Source: Clavibacter michiganensis subsp. insidiosus
GTDB taxonomy: Bacteria > Actinomycetota > Actinomycetes > Actinomycetales > Microbacteriaceae
DNA: 64,000 bases
Assembly (NCBI RefSeq): GCF_002240565.1
Contig: NZ_MZMO01000001.1
Span: forward strand, 248,001 to 312,000
Direction of reading: 5' to 3'
In this document: one piece after another, positions 27,228 to 36,709 of the stretch
Numbering within the stretch: position 1 is the stretch's first letter
Layout of the letters: every line of letters begins with the position of its first letter
Made by a program: the position numbers and the translations under genes
The notes under the pieces: generated by a model
Told to the model about the DNA's origin: nothing
What the model saw: the letters and a program-made list of their open reading frames with translations, nothing else
Database searches by the model: none

Positions 27228-27755
27228 CTAGCTGGGGGGACGGATGCCGGGCTCCACCTGCGCGAGGAGGGCCCGGGCGGCTCGGTCTATCATCCCAAGA
27301 ACCCGATCGAACATCGCCGCGTCCGTGTAGTACGGGTCGGGCACGTCCCGCAGGTGCGCCTGTGGAGGATCGAACGACAGCAGCAGGTGGATCTTCGCCC
27401 GGTCCGCCTCCGTCCGGGCCCACTGGCGCAGCGTCCGCTCCTGGCCGCGGTCGAAGACGACCACCAGGTCGAGGTCGGGGAGCGTGTCCGGGTCGAACTG
27501 CTTGGCGCGGTGCGCGGATCCCGAGAGGCCACGGCGCTCGAGCGCCGCGAGCGTGCGCGCGTCCGCCTGCTCGCCGACGTGCCAGTCGCCCGTCCCCGCG
27601 CTCGTCACCGAGACGCGGTCCGCGTGCCCGGCGCGCTGCACGAGGTCACGGAAGACGACCTCCGCCATCGGGGAGCGGCAGATGTTGCCGGTGCAGACGA
27701 AGGCGATCCGGAAGACGGGTGGAGCCGTCGCGGCCGGAGAGTCGGGGGCTCCCAT
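27228..27755 (-). CDS. Low-molecular-weight protein-tyrosine phosphatase
   Basis: The 175-residue protein has the phosphate-binding loop C-x5-R at C21-R27 (VCTGNICRSP) and the general-acid DPYY motif near the C-terminus. These define the LMW-PTP family (PtpA/Wzb). Such enzymes dephosphorylate tyrosine kinases of polysaccharide synthesis or other substrates; related arsenate reductases have extra cysteines absent here. The ATG at 27755 is preferred to one at 27788. Confidence 0.9.
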   Translation of the reverse strand: MGAPDSPAATAPPVFRIAFVCTGNICRSPMAEVVFRDLVQRAGHADRVSVTSAGTGDWHVGEQADARTLAALERRGLSGSAHRAKQFDPDTLPDLDLVVVFDRGQERTLRQWARTEADRAKIHLLLSFDPPQAHLRDVPDPYYTDAAMFDRVLGMIDRAARALLAQVEPGIRPPS

Positions 27756-27886
27756 GCGCTCATTCTGTCGGCTGCGGTCCCTCCCCACACCCTCGGATCC
27801 CTCCGCCGTCCCCCGGAGGCGGCGTCCGGCGGCCCGCCGTCCCCGCCGCAGCGCACGATGCGGGCCGACGGAGAGGACGGGACGCG

Positions 27887-28213
27887 ATGCGGGGACAGCC
27901 GGGCGGATGGGGTGCGGGCGGGGGCGATCCGCTCGGAGGCACGGGGAGGGAGGGCGGCAGCACGCCCGGCCAGCTCCGCGCCGAGGCGCTGACGCGCGCG
28001 CATGCGCTCGCCGTCATCGCCGACGCGGTGGCGGAGACGCACCGCGGCATCGCCTCCTGCCGGGACGACCCGTCGTGGTCCGGACGCGCGCACGACGCGT
28101 TCATCCGCGCCCTCGACGACCTCGCCGGCCGGGTGGCGCTCGCCGGCACCCTCCTCCATGACGCGCATCCGGCCGCCGGCGCGGCGCCCGGCTGCCCCGG
28201 AGCGCGCCCGTGA
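27887..28213 (+). CDS. WXG100-like small protein (108 aa)
   Basis: The product is Gly-rich at the start and then almost entirely helical. Trp-Ser-Gly at about 64-66 continues WSGRAHDAF, matching the W-x-G-x-A-x3-F turn of WXG100/ESX-type proteins between two helices. GAGAGG lies about 10 bases before the ATG. The stop overlaps the next start (GTGA), so the two proteins are made together. No type VII secretion ATPase is visible in this window. The family assignment is inferred from one motif and the helical pattern. Confidence 0.6.
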   Translation: MRGQPGGWGAGGGDPLGGTGREGGSTPGQLRAEALTRAHALAVIADAVAETHRGIASCRDDPSWSGRAHDAFIRALDDLAGRVALAGTLLHDAHPAAGAAPGCPGARP

Positions 28214-29571
28214 CGGCGGCGGTCGCGGGGCTCACCGTCACGGAGGGAGGCGGCACCGCGGTCGAGACGGACGACCTCACGCGCATCGCCGCGCGGCTCG
28301 ACGACGAGGCCGGGCGGCTCGACGACCATGCCCGTGCGCTCGCCCTGCCGCCGCTGGTCGCCACGATCACGGGCGACCACGATGCGGGCCTCGACGCCCC
28401 GCGCGGTCTCCTGTCGTCCGCCGCCCACGACGCGCGGGCGCTCGCCGCCGACCTGCGTCGGGTCGCCGCCGAGTACGCGGACGGCGAGCGGGACGTCGAC
28501 CGCTGCGTGCGCTCCGCCGCGGGCGACGGTGCGGCGGATGCGGCTCGCGCCTCCCTGGGCGGCATCGGCGACGAGCTCGACCCGCTGATGCCCGACGCGC
28601 TCCGGCTGCTGGGCGTCACCGGCATGCTGGCCGTCCACCCGGACGGGCCCGGCCGCATCATGCTCCCCGGCGTCCTCCGCGACGTGGTCTCGGACATCGC
28701 GGCCTCGGCCACGCGGTTCCTGCCGGGCCTCCCGGCCGGCGACGACGGCGTGCGCGAGACGACCGCGGGGCTCCTCGCGGCCCTGGGCGCCGCGGGCCTG
28801 CTCCGGGACGCGCCGGCGACCGTCCGCGTCCGCCGTGACGCCCTCCGACCGGCGCCGGCGAGCCTGGGCGACCTCGCCGACCGGATCCCCGACCCGGTCC
28901 CCGGCACCCCGCAGATGCGCGTCGAGGAGTACCGGGCGCCGGACGGACGCCGTCGCTTCGTCGCGTACCTCGGCGGCATGGTGACGCTGGATCCGCGCAC
29001 CGGCCGCGAGGACTTCGGACCGGCCTCGGCGGCCGCCGCGCTCGTCACCGAGGGCGGATCCGCCGTCCACGCGGCCGAGACGGCGCTCCGCGAGGCTGGC
29101 GCGACCGCGGAGGACGAGGTCTACGTCGTCGGCTACTCGATGGGCGGGATCCTCGCGCGATCCGTGGGCGACGCCCCCGGCTTCCACGTCACCCACGAGC
29201 TCACGTTCGGCTCCCCGGTCGGCCAGCTGCCGATCCGCCAGGGGATCGACGGCGTCGCGGTGGAGCACACGGACGACCCCGTCCCCGCGCTCGGGGGCGT
29301 GCGCCCGTCCGACGGCGCCGCGGGCGACGACGTCGTGGTGCGCACCCCGGCGTTCGGGCCGACGGCATCGGCGGGTCCACTCGACGCGCACGATCTGGGC
29401 ACCTATCGCACGACGGCGACCGAGATGGACGCCTCGCGCTCGCCGCTCCTGGAGCGGGCGCGCGACGAGCTCCACGGGTTCCTCGACGGGGCGACGCCGG
29501 TCGCGTCCCACCTCTACCGGGCGGAGCGGGCCCCGCTCACCCCGCCCGGCGGATCGGGCGGTGGGATGTGA
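28210..29571 (+). CDS. Helical-domain/alpha-beta hydrolase fold protein, partner of WXG100-like gene
   Basis: The 453-residue protein has an N-terminal helical, Asp/Arg/Ala-rich region (about 15-130) like those of actinobacterial ESX-associated proteins. Its C-terminal half has a lipase-type nucleophile elbow GYSMGG at about 308-313 (Ser310), with candidate acid and His residues further on (EHTDDPVPALGG, DAHDLGTY). The fold resembles DUF1023-like hydrolases. Substrate and export are unknown. There is no signal peptide, consistent with either cytoplasmic action or export through a WXG partner. It is coupled by a 4-bp overlap to the preceding gene. Confidence 0.65.
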   Translation: MTAAVAGLTVTEGGGTAVETDDLTRIAARLDDEAGRLDDHARALALPPLVATITGDHDAGLDAPRGLLSSAAHDARALAADLRRVAAEYADGERDVDRCVRSAAGDGAADAARASLGGIGDELDPLMPDALRLLGVTGMLAVHPDGPGRIMLPGVLRDVVSDIAASATRFLPGLPAGDDGVRETTAGLLAALGAAGLLRDAPATVRVRRDALRPAPASLGDLADRIPDPVPGTPQMRVEEYRAPDGRRRFVAYLGGMVTLDPRTGREDFGPASAAAALVTEGGSAVHAAETALREAGATAEDEVYVVGYSMGGILARSVGDAPGFHVTHELTFGSPVGQLPIRQGIDGVAVEHTDDPVPALGGVRPSDGAAGDDVVVRTPAFGPTASAGPLDAHDLGTYRTTATEMDASRSPLLERARDELHGFLDGATPVASHLYRAERAPLTPPGGSGGGM

Positions 29572-29579
29572 CGCGCGGG

Positions 29580-29975
29580 TCAGGCCCTGGCGGTCACCGG
29601 TCGGAGCACGAGGCCCACCAGCCAGCTGAAGAAGGCCATGAGGAGGGCGCCGAGCACGCCCCACCAGAAGCCCTCGACCGTGAGGCCGAAGCCGAGCGCG
29701 TCGGAGATGGCGGCCACGAGGAGGAAGAGCAGCCCGTTGACGATGAGCGCGATGAGGCCGAGCGTGAGGACGTAGAGGGGGAAGGCCACGATGCGGATGG
29801 CCGTGCCGATGACGCCGTTCACGACGCCGAAGATCGCGCCGAGCAGCAGGTACGTGAGCACGGTGGCCGTGGTGTCGCCCGGTTCGTAGGCGGTCACGAC
29901 GGTGCCGGAGACGATGAGCGTGGTGAGCCAGAGCGCGACGGCGTTGACGACCACGCGGACGAGGAATCGGGGCAT
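29580..29975 (-). CDS. Phage holin family IV-type membrane protein
   Basis: The 131-residue protein has four hydrophobic spans and the pattern VNAVALWLTTLIVSG ... LLGAIFGVVNGVIG ... LYVLTLGLIALIVNGLLF, which matches the mycobacterial four-span holin superfamily (PF04020). Despite the name, most chromosomal copies lie away from prophages, as here where no phage gene is near. Function is unknown. GAGGA lies about 8 bases before the ATG. Confidence 0.8.
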   Translation of the reverse strand: MPRFLVRVVVNAVALWLTTLIVSGTVVTAYEPGDTTATVLTYLLLGAIFGVVNGVIGTAIRIVAFPLYVLTLGLIALIVNGLLFLLVAAISDALGFGLTVEGFWWGVLGALLMAFFSWLVGLVLRPVTARA

Positions 29976-30048
29976 GCGCCGATCCTCGCAGACGCCGCCC
30001 TCGCGGACCATGGGCCGCGCGGCGGCCCGCCCGTAGAATCGCCCGGTG

Positions 30049-31161
30049 ATGCCCGAACCCGCGCCCCTCGACGATGCCGCACCCGTCCGGCTCCGTCCCG
30101 CCATCGCCGCCATGGTCGCGTACCGCCAGGGCAAGCCGGCCGGCGAGGACGACTTCAAGCTCTCCAGCAACGAGAACCCGTTCGATCCGCTGCCCTCGGT
30201 GCTCGCCCGCATCGACCAGGTGCGCGATGTGAACCGCTATCCCGACGCGGGCGCGACCCTGCTGCGCACCGCGCTCGCCGAGCGCTTCAGCGTCACGGTC
30301 GACCACGTCCATGCCGGCGCCGGATCCGTGGCGATCCTCTCGCAGCTCATCACGGCGGCCGCGGGCCCCGGCGACGAGGTGGTCCACGCCTGGCGCTCCT
30401 TTGAGGCGTACCCCACCCTCATCACGGTCGCGGGGGCCACGGGCGCGCCGGTGCCGAACCTGCCCGACCACTCGCACGACATCGACGGCATGATCGCCGC
30501 GCTCACCGACCGCACGCGCGTCGTCATCGTCTGCACCCCGAACAACCCCACGGGCACGCTGGTCACCCAGGCCGACCTCGAGCGCCTGCTCGCGGCCGTC
30601 CCGCGCGACGTGCTCGTGCTCCTCGACGAGGCCTACGGCGAGTTCGTCGGCGAGGAGCATGCCCTCGATGGCATGCGCCTCCTCGCCGACCACCCGAACC
30701 TCGTCGTCCTCCGCACCTTCTCGAAGGCCTACGGGCTGGCCGGCCTCCGCATCGGCTACGCCGTGGGTCACCCGCGCATCCTCGACGCGGCGCGCTCCGC
30801 CGCCATTCCTCTCTCCGTCACCGGCCACGCGCAGCACGCGGCGCTCGCGTCGCTCGAGCACGAGGGCGAGCTCCTGGAGCGCGTGGCCGTGCTCACCCGC
30901 GACCGCGACGAGGCCTGGCGCGCGCTCACCGAACAGGGCTGGGACGTGCCGCGACCGCACGGCAACTTCGTCTGGCTCGCCACCGGTCCGGAGACCGCGG
31001 AGGTGGAGGCGCAGCTCGCCGCCACCGGGCTCGTGGTGCGTGCGTTCGGGTCCGAGGGGATCCGAGTGACGATCGGCGAAACCGCCTCTGTCCGGAAGCT
31101 ACTGAACGCCTCGGGGGGAATTGTCCGGGGGCTGCCGGAGGGCCACCCGGCGCGCCGGTAG
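30049..31161 (+). CDS. pat: Histidinol-phosphate/aromatic aminotransferase (HisC/Pat family)
   Basis: The 370-residue fold-I PLP enzyme has [11 protein letters not shown] at the N-terminus, [18 protein letters not shown] and the PLP lysine motif [16 protein letters not shown]. These fit HisC and the actinobacterial aromatic aminotransferase Pat. Since it lies outside a his operon and just upstream of a 2-oxoacid dehydrogenase, an aromatic or branched-chain role is plausible. TAGAAT lies 9 bases before the ATG (6 before an in-frame GTG at 30046), so the mRNA should be nearly leaderless. Confidence 0.85.
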   Translation: MPEPAPLDDAAPVRLRPAIAAMVAYRQGKPAGEDDFKLSSNENPFDPLPSVLARIDQVRDVNRYPDAGATLLRTALAERFSVTVDHVHAGAGSVAILSQLITAAAGPGDEVVHAWRSFEAYPTLITVAGATGAPVPNLPDHSHDIDGMIAALTDRTRVVIVCTPNNPTGTLVTQADLERLLAAVPRDVLVLLDEAYGEFVGEEHALDGMRLLADHPNLVVLRTFSKAYGLAGLRIGYAVGHPRILDAARSAAIPLSVTGHAQHAALASLEHEGELLERVAVLTRDRDEAWRALTEQGWDVPRPHGNFVWLATGPETAEVEAQLAATGLVVRAFGSEGIRVTIGETASVRKLLNASGGIVRGLPEGHPARR

Positions 31162-31170
31162 GTTGGGACG

Positions 31171-32283
31171 ATGCCGGAAAGCGATGTGACGGTCCAGCTC
31201 CTGACCCCCGCGGGCGAGCTCGCACCGAGCGACTCCGCCGAGGAGTTCCTCCCGTACTTCGAGCGACTCACGGAGGACGACCACAGCGGCTTCCTCCGCG
31301 ACATGCGCCTCACGCGGGCGTTCGACCTCGAGGCCACGAATCTCCAGCGCCAGGGCCACCTCGGCCTCTGGGCGCCGAGCACGGGGCAGGAGGCCGCGCA
31401 GGTCGGATCCGGCCGGGCCACGCGCCCGCAGGACCACGTCTTCCCCGCGTATCGCGAGCACGGCGTCGCTCTCATCCGCGGCATCGACCCCGTCGACATC
31501 GTGCGCCTCATGCGCGGCGTCACCCACGGCGGCTGGGATCCGGCGGCGGGCAACTTCCACCTCTACACGCTGGTCATCGGCTCGCAGGCGCTGCACGCCA
31601 CGGGCTACGCGATGGGCGTCGCGTTCGACGGCGACGTCGCCACCGGGGATCCCGACCGCGACACCGCCGTCATCGCCTACTACGGCGACGGCGCCACCAG
31701 CCAGGGCGACGTGAATGAGGCGTTCGTCTTCGCCGCGAGCTTCCAGACCCCGCAGGTCTTCTTCCTCCAGAACAACCACTGGGCGATCTCGGTGCCGGTC
31801 TCCACGCAGTCGCGCACGCCCCTCTACCTCCGTTCGCGCGGCTTCGGCGTGCCGAGCACCCAGGTCGACGGCAACGACGTCTTCGCCAGCTACGCCGTCA
31901 CCGCCAAGCACCTCGACGACGCGCGCGGCGGCGGCGGCCCCTCCTTCATCGAGGCGCTCACATACCGCGTCGGCGCGCACACCTCGAGCGACGACCCCAC
32001 GAAGTACCGCACGGACGAGGAGCTGCAGGGCTGGGTCGCCAAGGACCCCATCGCCCGCCTCGAGGCGTACCTGCGCAACCAGGGCGCGCCGCAGTCGCTG
32101 TTCGACGGCATCGACGAGGAGGCCAAGGACCTCGCCGCCGACGTCCGCCGCCGCACCATCGAGCTGACGGGCCCGGCACTGCCCGGCATCTTCGACCACG
32201 TCTACTCGGAGCCGCACCCCGTCACGACGGAGCAGCGCGAGTGGCTCGAGCGCTACGAGGCCTCCCTGGGAGGGAACCGATGA
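31171..32283 (+). CDS. 2-oxoacid dehydrogenase E1 component, alpha subunit
   Basis: This 370-residue subunit binds thiamine pyrophosphate and decarboxylates a 2-oxoacid. The TPP motif appears as [20 protein letters not shown] ... [12 protein letters not shown], and the phosphorylation-loop region [14 protein letters not shown] is conserved. Whether the substrate is pyruvate or a branched-chain oxoacid cannot be settled. TAGGTT lies 6 bases before the ATG with no ribosome-binding site, giving this operon its own leaderless promoter inside the 9-bp gap after the aminotransferase. It overlaps the E1 beta start by 4 bp. Confidence 0.9.
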   Translation: MPESDVTVQLLTPAGELAPSDSAEEFLPYFERLTEDDHSGFLRDMRLTRAFDLEATNLQRQGHLGLWAPSTGQEAAQVGSGRATRPQDHVFPAYREHGVALIRGIDPVDIVRLMRGVTHGGWDPAAGNFHLYTLVIGSQALHATGYAMGVAFDGDVATGDPDRDTAVIAYYGDGATSQGDVNEAFVFAASFQTPQVFFLQNNHWAISVPVSTQSRTPLYLRSRGFGVPSTQVDGNDVFASYAVTAKHLDDARGGGGPSFIEALTYRVGAHTSSDDPTKYRTDEELQGWVAKDPIARLEAYLRNQGAPQSLFDGIDEEAKDLAADVRRRTIELTGPALPGIFDHVYSEPHPVTTEQREWLERYEASLGGNR

Positions 32284-33335
32284 CCGACACCATCGACCGC
32301 GCCGCGACCCCCGCGGGATCCGACGACGCCGTGACGCGCGGCACAGGAGCCCCCGCCGGCGTCGAGAGCATGCCCATGGCGAAGGCGCTGAACGCCGGCC
32401 TCCGCCGCGCGCTCGAGGAGGACGACAGGGTCCTGCTCATGGGCGAGGACATCGGCCCGCTCGGCGGCGTCTTCCGCATCACCGAGCACCTGCAGCGCGA
32501 CTTCGGCGACCGCCGCGTCATCGACACCCCGCTCGCCGAGTCCGGCATCGTCGGCACGGCCATCGGCCTGGCGATGCGCGGCTACCGACCCGTGTGCGAG
32601 ATCCAGTTCGACGGGTTCATCTACCCGGCCTTCGACCAGATCACGAGCCAGCTCGCCAAGATCACCAACCGGCACGAGGGCGCGATGCGCATGCCCGTCG
32701 TGATCCGAGTGCCGTACGGCGGCCACATCGGCGCCATCGAGCACCACCAGGAGAGCCCCGAGGCGTACTTCGCGCACACCCCCGGCCTCCGCGTCGTCAG
32801 CCCGAGCACCCCGCACGACGCCTACTGGATGATCCAGGAGGCCATCAAGAGCGACGACCCGGTCATGTTCTTCGAGCCCAAGGCGCGCTACCGGCCGAAG
32901 GGCGAGGTCGACTTCTCGGCTCCCGGCATCGGCCTGCACGAGAGCCGCGTCGTCCGCTCCGGCACCGACGTCACGCTCGTCGGCCACGGCGCCATGGTCG
33001 CGATGCTGCTGCAGGCGGCCGAGCTCGCGGCGGACGAGGGCACGAGCGTCGAGGTCGTCGACCTGCGCTCGCTGTCGCCCGTCGACTACGGCCCCATCCT
33101 CGAGTCGTTGCAGCGCACGGGCCGCCTGGTCGTCGCGCAGGAGGCGCCCGGCCACGTGTCGGTCGGCTCCGAGATCGCGGCCACCGTCACGGAGCGCGCG
33201 TTCTACTCGCTCGAGGCGCCGGTGATCCGCGTCTCCGGCTTCGACGCCCCGTTCCCGCCCGCGAAGCTCGAGACGCTGTACCTCCCGGATGCCGACCGCA
33301 TCCTCGAGGCCGTCGACCGCTCGCTCGCCTACTAG
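32280..33335 (+). CDS. 2-oxoacid dehydrogenase E1 component, beta subunit
   Basis: The 351-residue beta subunit starts with an ATG overlapping the E1 alpha TGA. It carries the conserved [29 protein letters not shown] opening, the [23 protein letters not shown] motif, [23 protein letters not shown] and a transketolase C-domain with [14 protein letters not shown]. Together with alpha it forms the alpha2-beta2 E1 that passes the acyl group to the E2 lipoyl arm. No frameshift is visible. Confidence 0.92.
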   Translation: MTDTIDRAATPAGSDDAVTRGTGAPAGVESMPMAKALNAGLRRALEEDDRVLLMGEDIGPLGGVFRITEHLQRDFGDRRVIDTPLAESGIVGTAIGLAMRGYRPVCEIQFDGFIYPAFDQITSQLAKITNRHEGAMRMPVVIRVPYGGHIGAIEHHQESPEAYFAHTPGLRVVSPSTPHDAYWMIQEAIKSDDPVMFFEPKARYRPKGEVDFSAPGIGLHESRVVRSGTDVTLVGHGAMVAMLLQAAELAADEGTSVEVVDLRSLSPVDYGPILESLQRTGRLVVAQEAPGHVSVGSEIAATVTERAFYSLEAPVIRVSGFDAPFPPAKLETLYLPDADRILEAVDRSLAY

Positions 33336-33391
33336 ACGCCGCACCCGTCACGACGCCCGCCGCCTGCGCGGCAGAAGAAGAGGACCGCACG

Positions 33392-34798
33392 ATGGCTGAT
33401 TCTGAGTTCACCCTGCCCGACGTGGGCGAGGGCCTCATCGACGCCGAGATCGTCTCCTGGCGCGTGCAGCCGGGCGACCAGGTGGCGCTGAACCAGGTGA
33501 TCGTCGAGATCGAGACGGCGAAGTCGCTGGTGGAGCTGCCGAGCCCGTTCGCGGGCACGGTCTCCGGGCTGCTCGTGCAGGAGGGGCAGACGGTCGAGGT
33601 GGGCACGCCCATCATCGCGATCGCGCAGGGCTCGCCGAGCGTGTCCGCGCCGGCCGAGACACCGGCCCAGATGGCGCTGCCCGGCGAGACGGTGATCGAG
33701 GACGACACCGCCATCGAGAACCGCGAGCCGGCGCCCGCGCCCGCGCCCGCCGCGGAGGAGACCTCGGGCGCCGTGCTCGTGGGCTACGGCACGGTCGGCA
33801 AGGTCGCGAGCCGGCGTCGTCGCGCCGAGCCGGGCGACGCCGCTCCCGCCGCCCGCCACGCCGCGCGTCCGGGCGCCCCGGCCGGAGCGCCCGCCGCCCG
33901 CGCCCCGCGTCCCGCCTCGGTCCCCGCGGCCTCGGCCGTGCCGATCATCGCCAAGCCCCCCATCCGCAAGCTCGCGAAGGACCTCGAGGTCGACCTGGCC
34001 GAGGTCGAGGCCACCGGGCTCGTCGGGGAGATCACGCGCGAGGACGTCATCCGCACCGCGCAGCAGGCGAGCGTCTTCAAGAACATCGAGACGCCCGAGT
34101 GGCCGGATGCGCGCGAGGACCGCATCCCCGTCAAGGGCGTCCGCAAGGTCATCGCGGCGGCCATGGTGCAGAGCGCGTTCCAGGCGCCGCACGTGAGCCT
34201 GTTCGTCGACGTCGACGCGACCCGCACGATGGAGTTCGTCAAGCGCCTCAAGGCGTCCACCGACTTCGCGGGCGTCAAGGTCTCGCCGCTGCTGATCATG
34301 GCGAAGGCGATGATCTGGGCCGTGCGCCGGAACCCCTCGGTGAACTCCTCGTGGACCGACCAGGAGATCATCGTCCGCCACTACGTGAACCTCGGCGTGG
34401 CCGCCGCGACCCCGCGCGGGCTCGTGGTGCCGAACGTCAAGGAGGCGCAGGCCATGTCGCTGCTGGAGCTCGCCCGCGCGCTCGAGCAGCTCACGCTCAC
34501 GGCACGCGACGGCAAGACGACCCCGGCGGACATGGGCCAGGGCACCATCACGATCACCAACATCGGCGTCTTCGGCATGGACACCGGCACGCCGATCCTC
34601 AACCCGGGCGAGGTCGCGATCGTCGCGCTCGGCACCATCAAGCAGAAGCCGTGGGTCGTCGACGGCGAGGTGCGCCCGCGCTTCGTCACGACCATCGGCG
34701 CGAGCTTCGACCACCGCGTGGTCGACGGGGACGTCGCGAGCCGCTTCCTGGCCGACGTCGCGAGCATCATCGAGGAGCCGGCGCTGCTCCTGGAGTGA
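33392..34798 (+). CDS. 2-oxoacid dehydrogenase E2 (dihydrolipoyl acyltransferase)
   Basis: The 468-residue E2 core protein has one lipoyl domain with the lipoylated lysine K44 in [11 protein letters not shown] and a Pro/Ala/Glu linker. A peripheral-subunit-binding domain ([21 protein letters not shown], about 190-215) and the catalytic acyltransferase domain with the active-site His in [10 protein letters not shown] (about H441) follow. AGAGG precedes the ATG. No E3 (lipoamide dehydrogenase) gene follows, so E3 must be supplied from elsewhere. Substrate is unresolved between pyruvate and branched-chain oxoacids. Confidence 0.92.
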   Translation: MADSEFTLPDVGEGLIDAEIVSWRVQPGDQVALNQVIVEIETAKSLVELPSPFAGTVSGLLVQEGQTVEVGTPIIAIAQGSPSVSAPAETPAQMALPGETVIEDDTAIENREPAPAPAPAAEETSGAVLVGYGTVGKVASRRRRAEPGDAAPAARHAARPGAPAGAPAARAPRPASVPAASAVPIIAKPPIRKLAKDLEVDLAEVEATGLVGEITREDVIRTAQQASVFKNIETPEWPDAREDRIPVKGVRKVIAAAMVQSAFQAPHVSLFVDVDATRTMEFVKRLKASTDFAGVKVSPLLIMAKAMIWAVRRNPSVNSSWTDQEIIVRHYVNLGVAAATPRGLVVPNVKEAQAMSLLELARALEQLTLTARDGKTTPADMGQGTITITNIGVFGMDTGTPILNPGEVAIVALGTIKQKPWVVDGEVRPRFVTTIGASFDHRVVDGDVASRFLADVASIIEEPALLLE

Positions 34799-34829
34799 CG
34801 CTCCGCCGAGTCCACAGCGGCGCCCCATC

Positions 34830-34854
34830 GGTACTGACAACCGTTATCAGTACC
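34830..34854 (+). promoter_or_regulatory. Palindromic Zur-type operator over the zinc ABC promoter
   Basis: GGTACTGA and TCAGTACC form perfect outer arms around CAACCGTTA, a 25-bp palindrome with one mismatched pair. The core TGACAACCGTTATCA fits the TGA-N9-TCA form of actinobacterial Zur boxes. CTGACA (34834-34839) inside it is a -35-like hexamer 16 bp from TATCGT (34856-34861), and the ATG follows 7 bases later. A repressor here would block polymerase. The Fur-family gene at the end of the same operon is the obvious ligand. Confidence 0.75.
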
Positions 34855-34868
34855 GTATCGTCGGATCC

Positions 34869-35822
34869 ATGAACCGTCGCCCCCTCACCGCCCTGCTCGC
34901 CGTCTCGCTCCTCGCCGTCCCCCTCGCGGGCTGCGCCTCCGGATCCGGGGCGCCCTCCGACGACGCGTCGGCGTCCGCGTCCGGCGGGGGCACGCTCGAG
35001 GTCGTCGCCTCGACCGACGTCTACGGCGACATCGCGCAGCAGATCGGCGGCGACGACGTGAAGGTGACGTCGATCATCGACAGCCCGGACAAGGACCCGC
35101 ACGAGTACCAGGCCACCTCCCGCGACCAGCTGGCGCTCTCCACGGCCGACGTCGTGATCCAGAACGGCGGCGGCTACGACGACTTCGTCGACACCATGAT
35201 CAGCGCGCTCCCGAACGGCAAGAGCCCGGTCCTCCTCAACGCGGCCGACATCTCGGGCTACGACCAGAAGCCGGCCGAGGGTGAGTTCAACGAGCACGTC
35301 TGGTACGACATGCCCACGATGAAGAAGCTGGCCGAGGAGATCGAGCAGGCGTTCTCCAAGGCGGACAGCGCCGGCGCCGCGACGTTCGAGGCCAACGAGC
35401 AGGCCTTCACGGCGAAGCTCGACGCGATCGCCGACGCCGAGGCCGCCGCGAAGTCGGCCGGCACCGGCAAGGGCGTCGCGATCACCGAGCCCGTGCCGCT
35501 GTACATGACGAGCGCCATGGGCCTCGAGAACCGCACGCCGGACGAGTTCAGCGAGGCCGTCGAGGAGGGCACCGACGTGCCGGCCGACGTGCTGAAGGAG
35601 ACGCTCGCCCTCTTCTCCGAGAAGAAGGTCGCGGCGCTCGTCTACAACTCGCAGACCACGGGTGCCACGACCGATCAGGTCGTCGCCGCCGCGAAGGCCG
35701 CCGGCGTCCCCGTCGTGCCCGTCACGGAGACCCTGCCCGCCGACCTGCCCACGGGCAGCGGGTACGTTGAGTGGATGACCGAGAACGTCGACGCCGTGGC
35801 CTCCGCGATCCGGGGATCGTGA
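34869..35822 (+). CDS. znuA: Zinc (or manganese) ABC transporter, substrate-binding lipoprotein
   Basis: The 317-residue cluster-9 binding protein has a lipobox LAGC (Cys22) and metal-ligand segments DKDPHEYQAT and NEHVWYDM, plus a C-terminal acidic ligand region. It captures a divalent metal outside the membrane and hands it to the permease. The loop is not His-rich, as in some ZnuA proteins. It heads a four-gene run, each member overlapping the next by 4 bp, ending in a Fur-family repressor, so zinc is the likeliest ligand. The mRNA probably starts at or just before the ATG. Confidence 0.85.
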   Translation: MNRRPLTALLAVSLLAVPLAGCASGSGAPSDDASASASGGGTLEVVASTDVYGDIAQQIGGDDVKVTSIIDSPDKDPHEYQATSRDQLALSTADVVIQNGGGYDDFVDTMISALPNGKSPVLLNAADISGYDQKPAEGEFNEHVWYDMPTMKKLAEEIEQAFSKADSAGAATFEANEQAFTAKLDAIADAEAAAKSAGTGKGVAITEPVPLYMTSAMGLENRTPDEFSEAVEEGTDVPADVLKETLALFSEKKVAALVYNSQTTGATTDQVVAAAKAAGVPVVPVTETLPADLPTGSGYVEWMTENVDAVASAIRGS

Positions 35823-36709
35823 CCGGCTCACCTGTCCTGAGCCTGCGGGACGCGACGCTCGCGTTCGGCGCGCGCACCCTCTGGAGCGGGCTCGACCTCG
35901 ACGTGGCACCCGGCGAGTTCGTCGCGGTGCTCGGTCCGAACGGATCCGGCAAGACCAGCTTCCTCAAGTCCGTCCTCGGCGCCCAGCGCCTCACGTCGGG
36001 GGAGATGCGCTTCCTCGACGAGCCGGTGCGCCGGGGCGCGCGACGCATCGGCTACATCCCGCAGCAGAAGCTCATCACCGCGGCGACGCCCGTGCGAGCG
36101 CGCGACCTCGTCGGCTTCGGCGTCACCGGCCACCGCTGGGGGCTGCCGATCAGCCGGCGGGCCGAGCGGGCCCGGGTCGACGAGCTGCTCGACGCGGTCG
36201 GCGCCACGTCCTACGCGGACGCCCCGGTCGCGACGCTCTCCGGCGGCGAGCAGCAGCGGCTGCGCGTGGCCCAGGCCCTGGCGTCGGATCCGCGGCTCCT
36301 CCTCTGCGACGAGCCGCTCCTCAGCCTCGACCTCGGCCACCAGCGCGTGGTCAGCGAGCTCATCGACGGGCACCGCAGGGAGACCGACGCGGCGGTCGTG
36401 TTCGTCACCCACGACGTCAACCCCGTGCTGGACATGGTCGACCGCGTCCTCTACCTCGTGGGCGGCCGGTTCCGCATCGGCACGCCCGACGAGGTCCTCG
36501 ACTCCGACGTGCTGAGCTCGCTCTACGGCACGCCGGTCGACGTGGTGCGCGTGCGCGGCCGCGTCGTCGTGGTCGGCGCCACCGACGACCCGCAGGGGCA
36601 CCACTCGCACGACGACGACGAGCACGGCGACCACGGCGACCACGGGGCGCACGGCCGGCACGCCGCCGGTTCTGAGGCCGCGGGGTCGACCGACGGGAGG
36701 GCCGCGTGA
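35819..36709 (+). CDS. znuC: Zinc ABC transporter ATP-binding protein with His-rich tail
   Basis: The 296-residue ATPase has Walker A LGPNGSGKTSF, signature TLSGGEQQRLRVAQAL and Walker B LLLCDEPLLSLDLG. Its last 45 residues are unusual: QGHHSHDDDEHGDHGDHGAHGRH is packed with His and Asp and could bind zinc as a buffer or sensor in the cytoplasm. The GTG at 35819 overlaps the previous TGA, and its own stop overlaps the permease start. Confidence 0.87.
   Translation: MTGSPVLSLRDATLAFGARTLWSGLDLDVAPGEFVAVLGPNGSGKTSFLKSVLGAQRLTSGEMRFLDEPVRRGARRIGYIPQQKLITAATPVRARDLVGFGVTGHRWGLPISRRAERARVDELLDAVGATSYADAPVATLSGGEQQRLRVAQALASDPRLLLCDEPLLSLDLGHQRVVSELIDGHRRETDAAVVFVTHDVNPVLDMVDRVLYLVGGRFRIGTPDEVLDSDVLSSLYGTPVDVVRVRGRVVVVGATDDPQGHHSHDDDEHGDHGDHGAHGRHAAGSEAAGSTDGRAA

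Noticed and set aside
29580..29975. Prophage remnant suggested by the holin-family name
   Set aside because: No integrase, terminase or other phage gene nearby; these proteins are commonly chromosomal in Actinobacteria.
27760..30960. 1066-codon minus-strand ORF
   Set aside because: Antisense shadow of the WXG/hydrolase pair and the aminotransferase; low-complexity composition.
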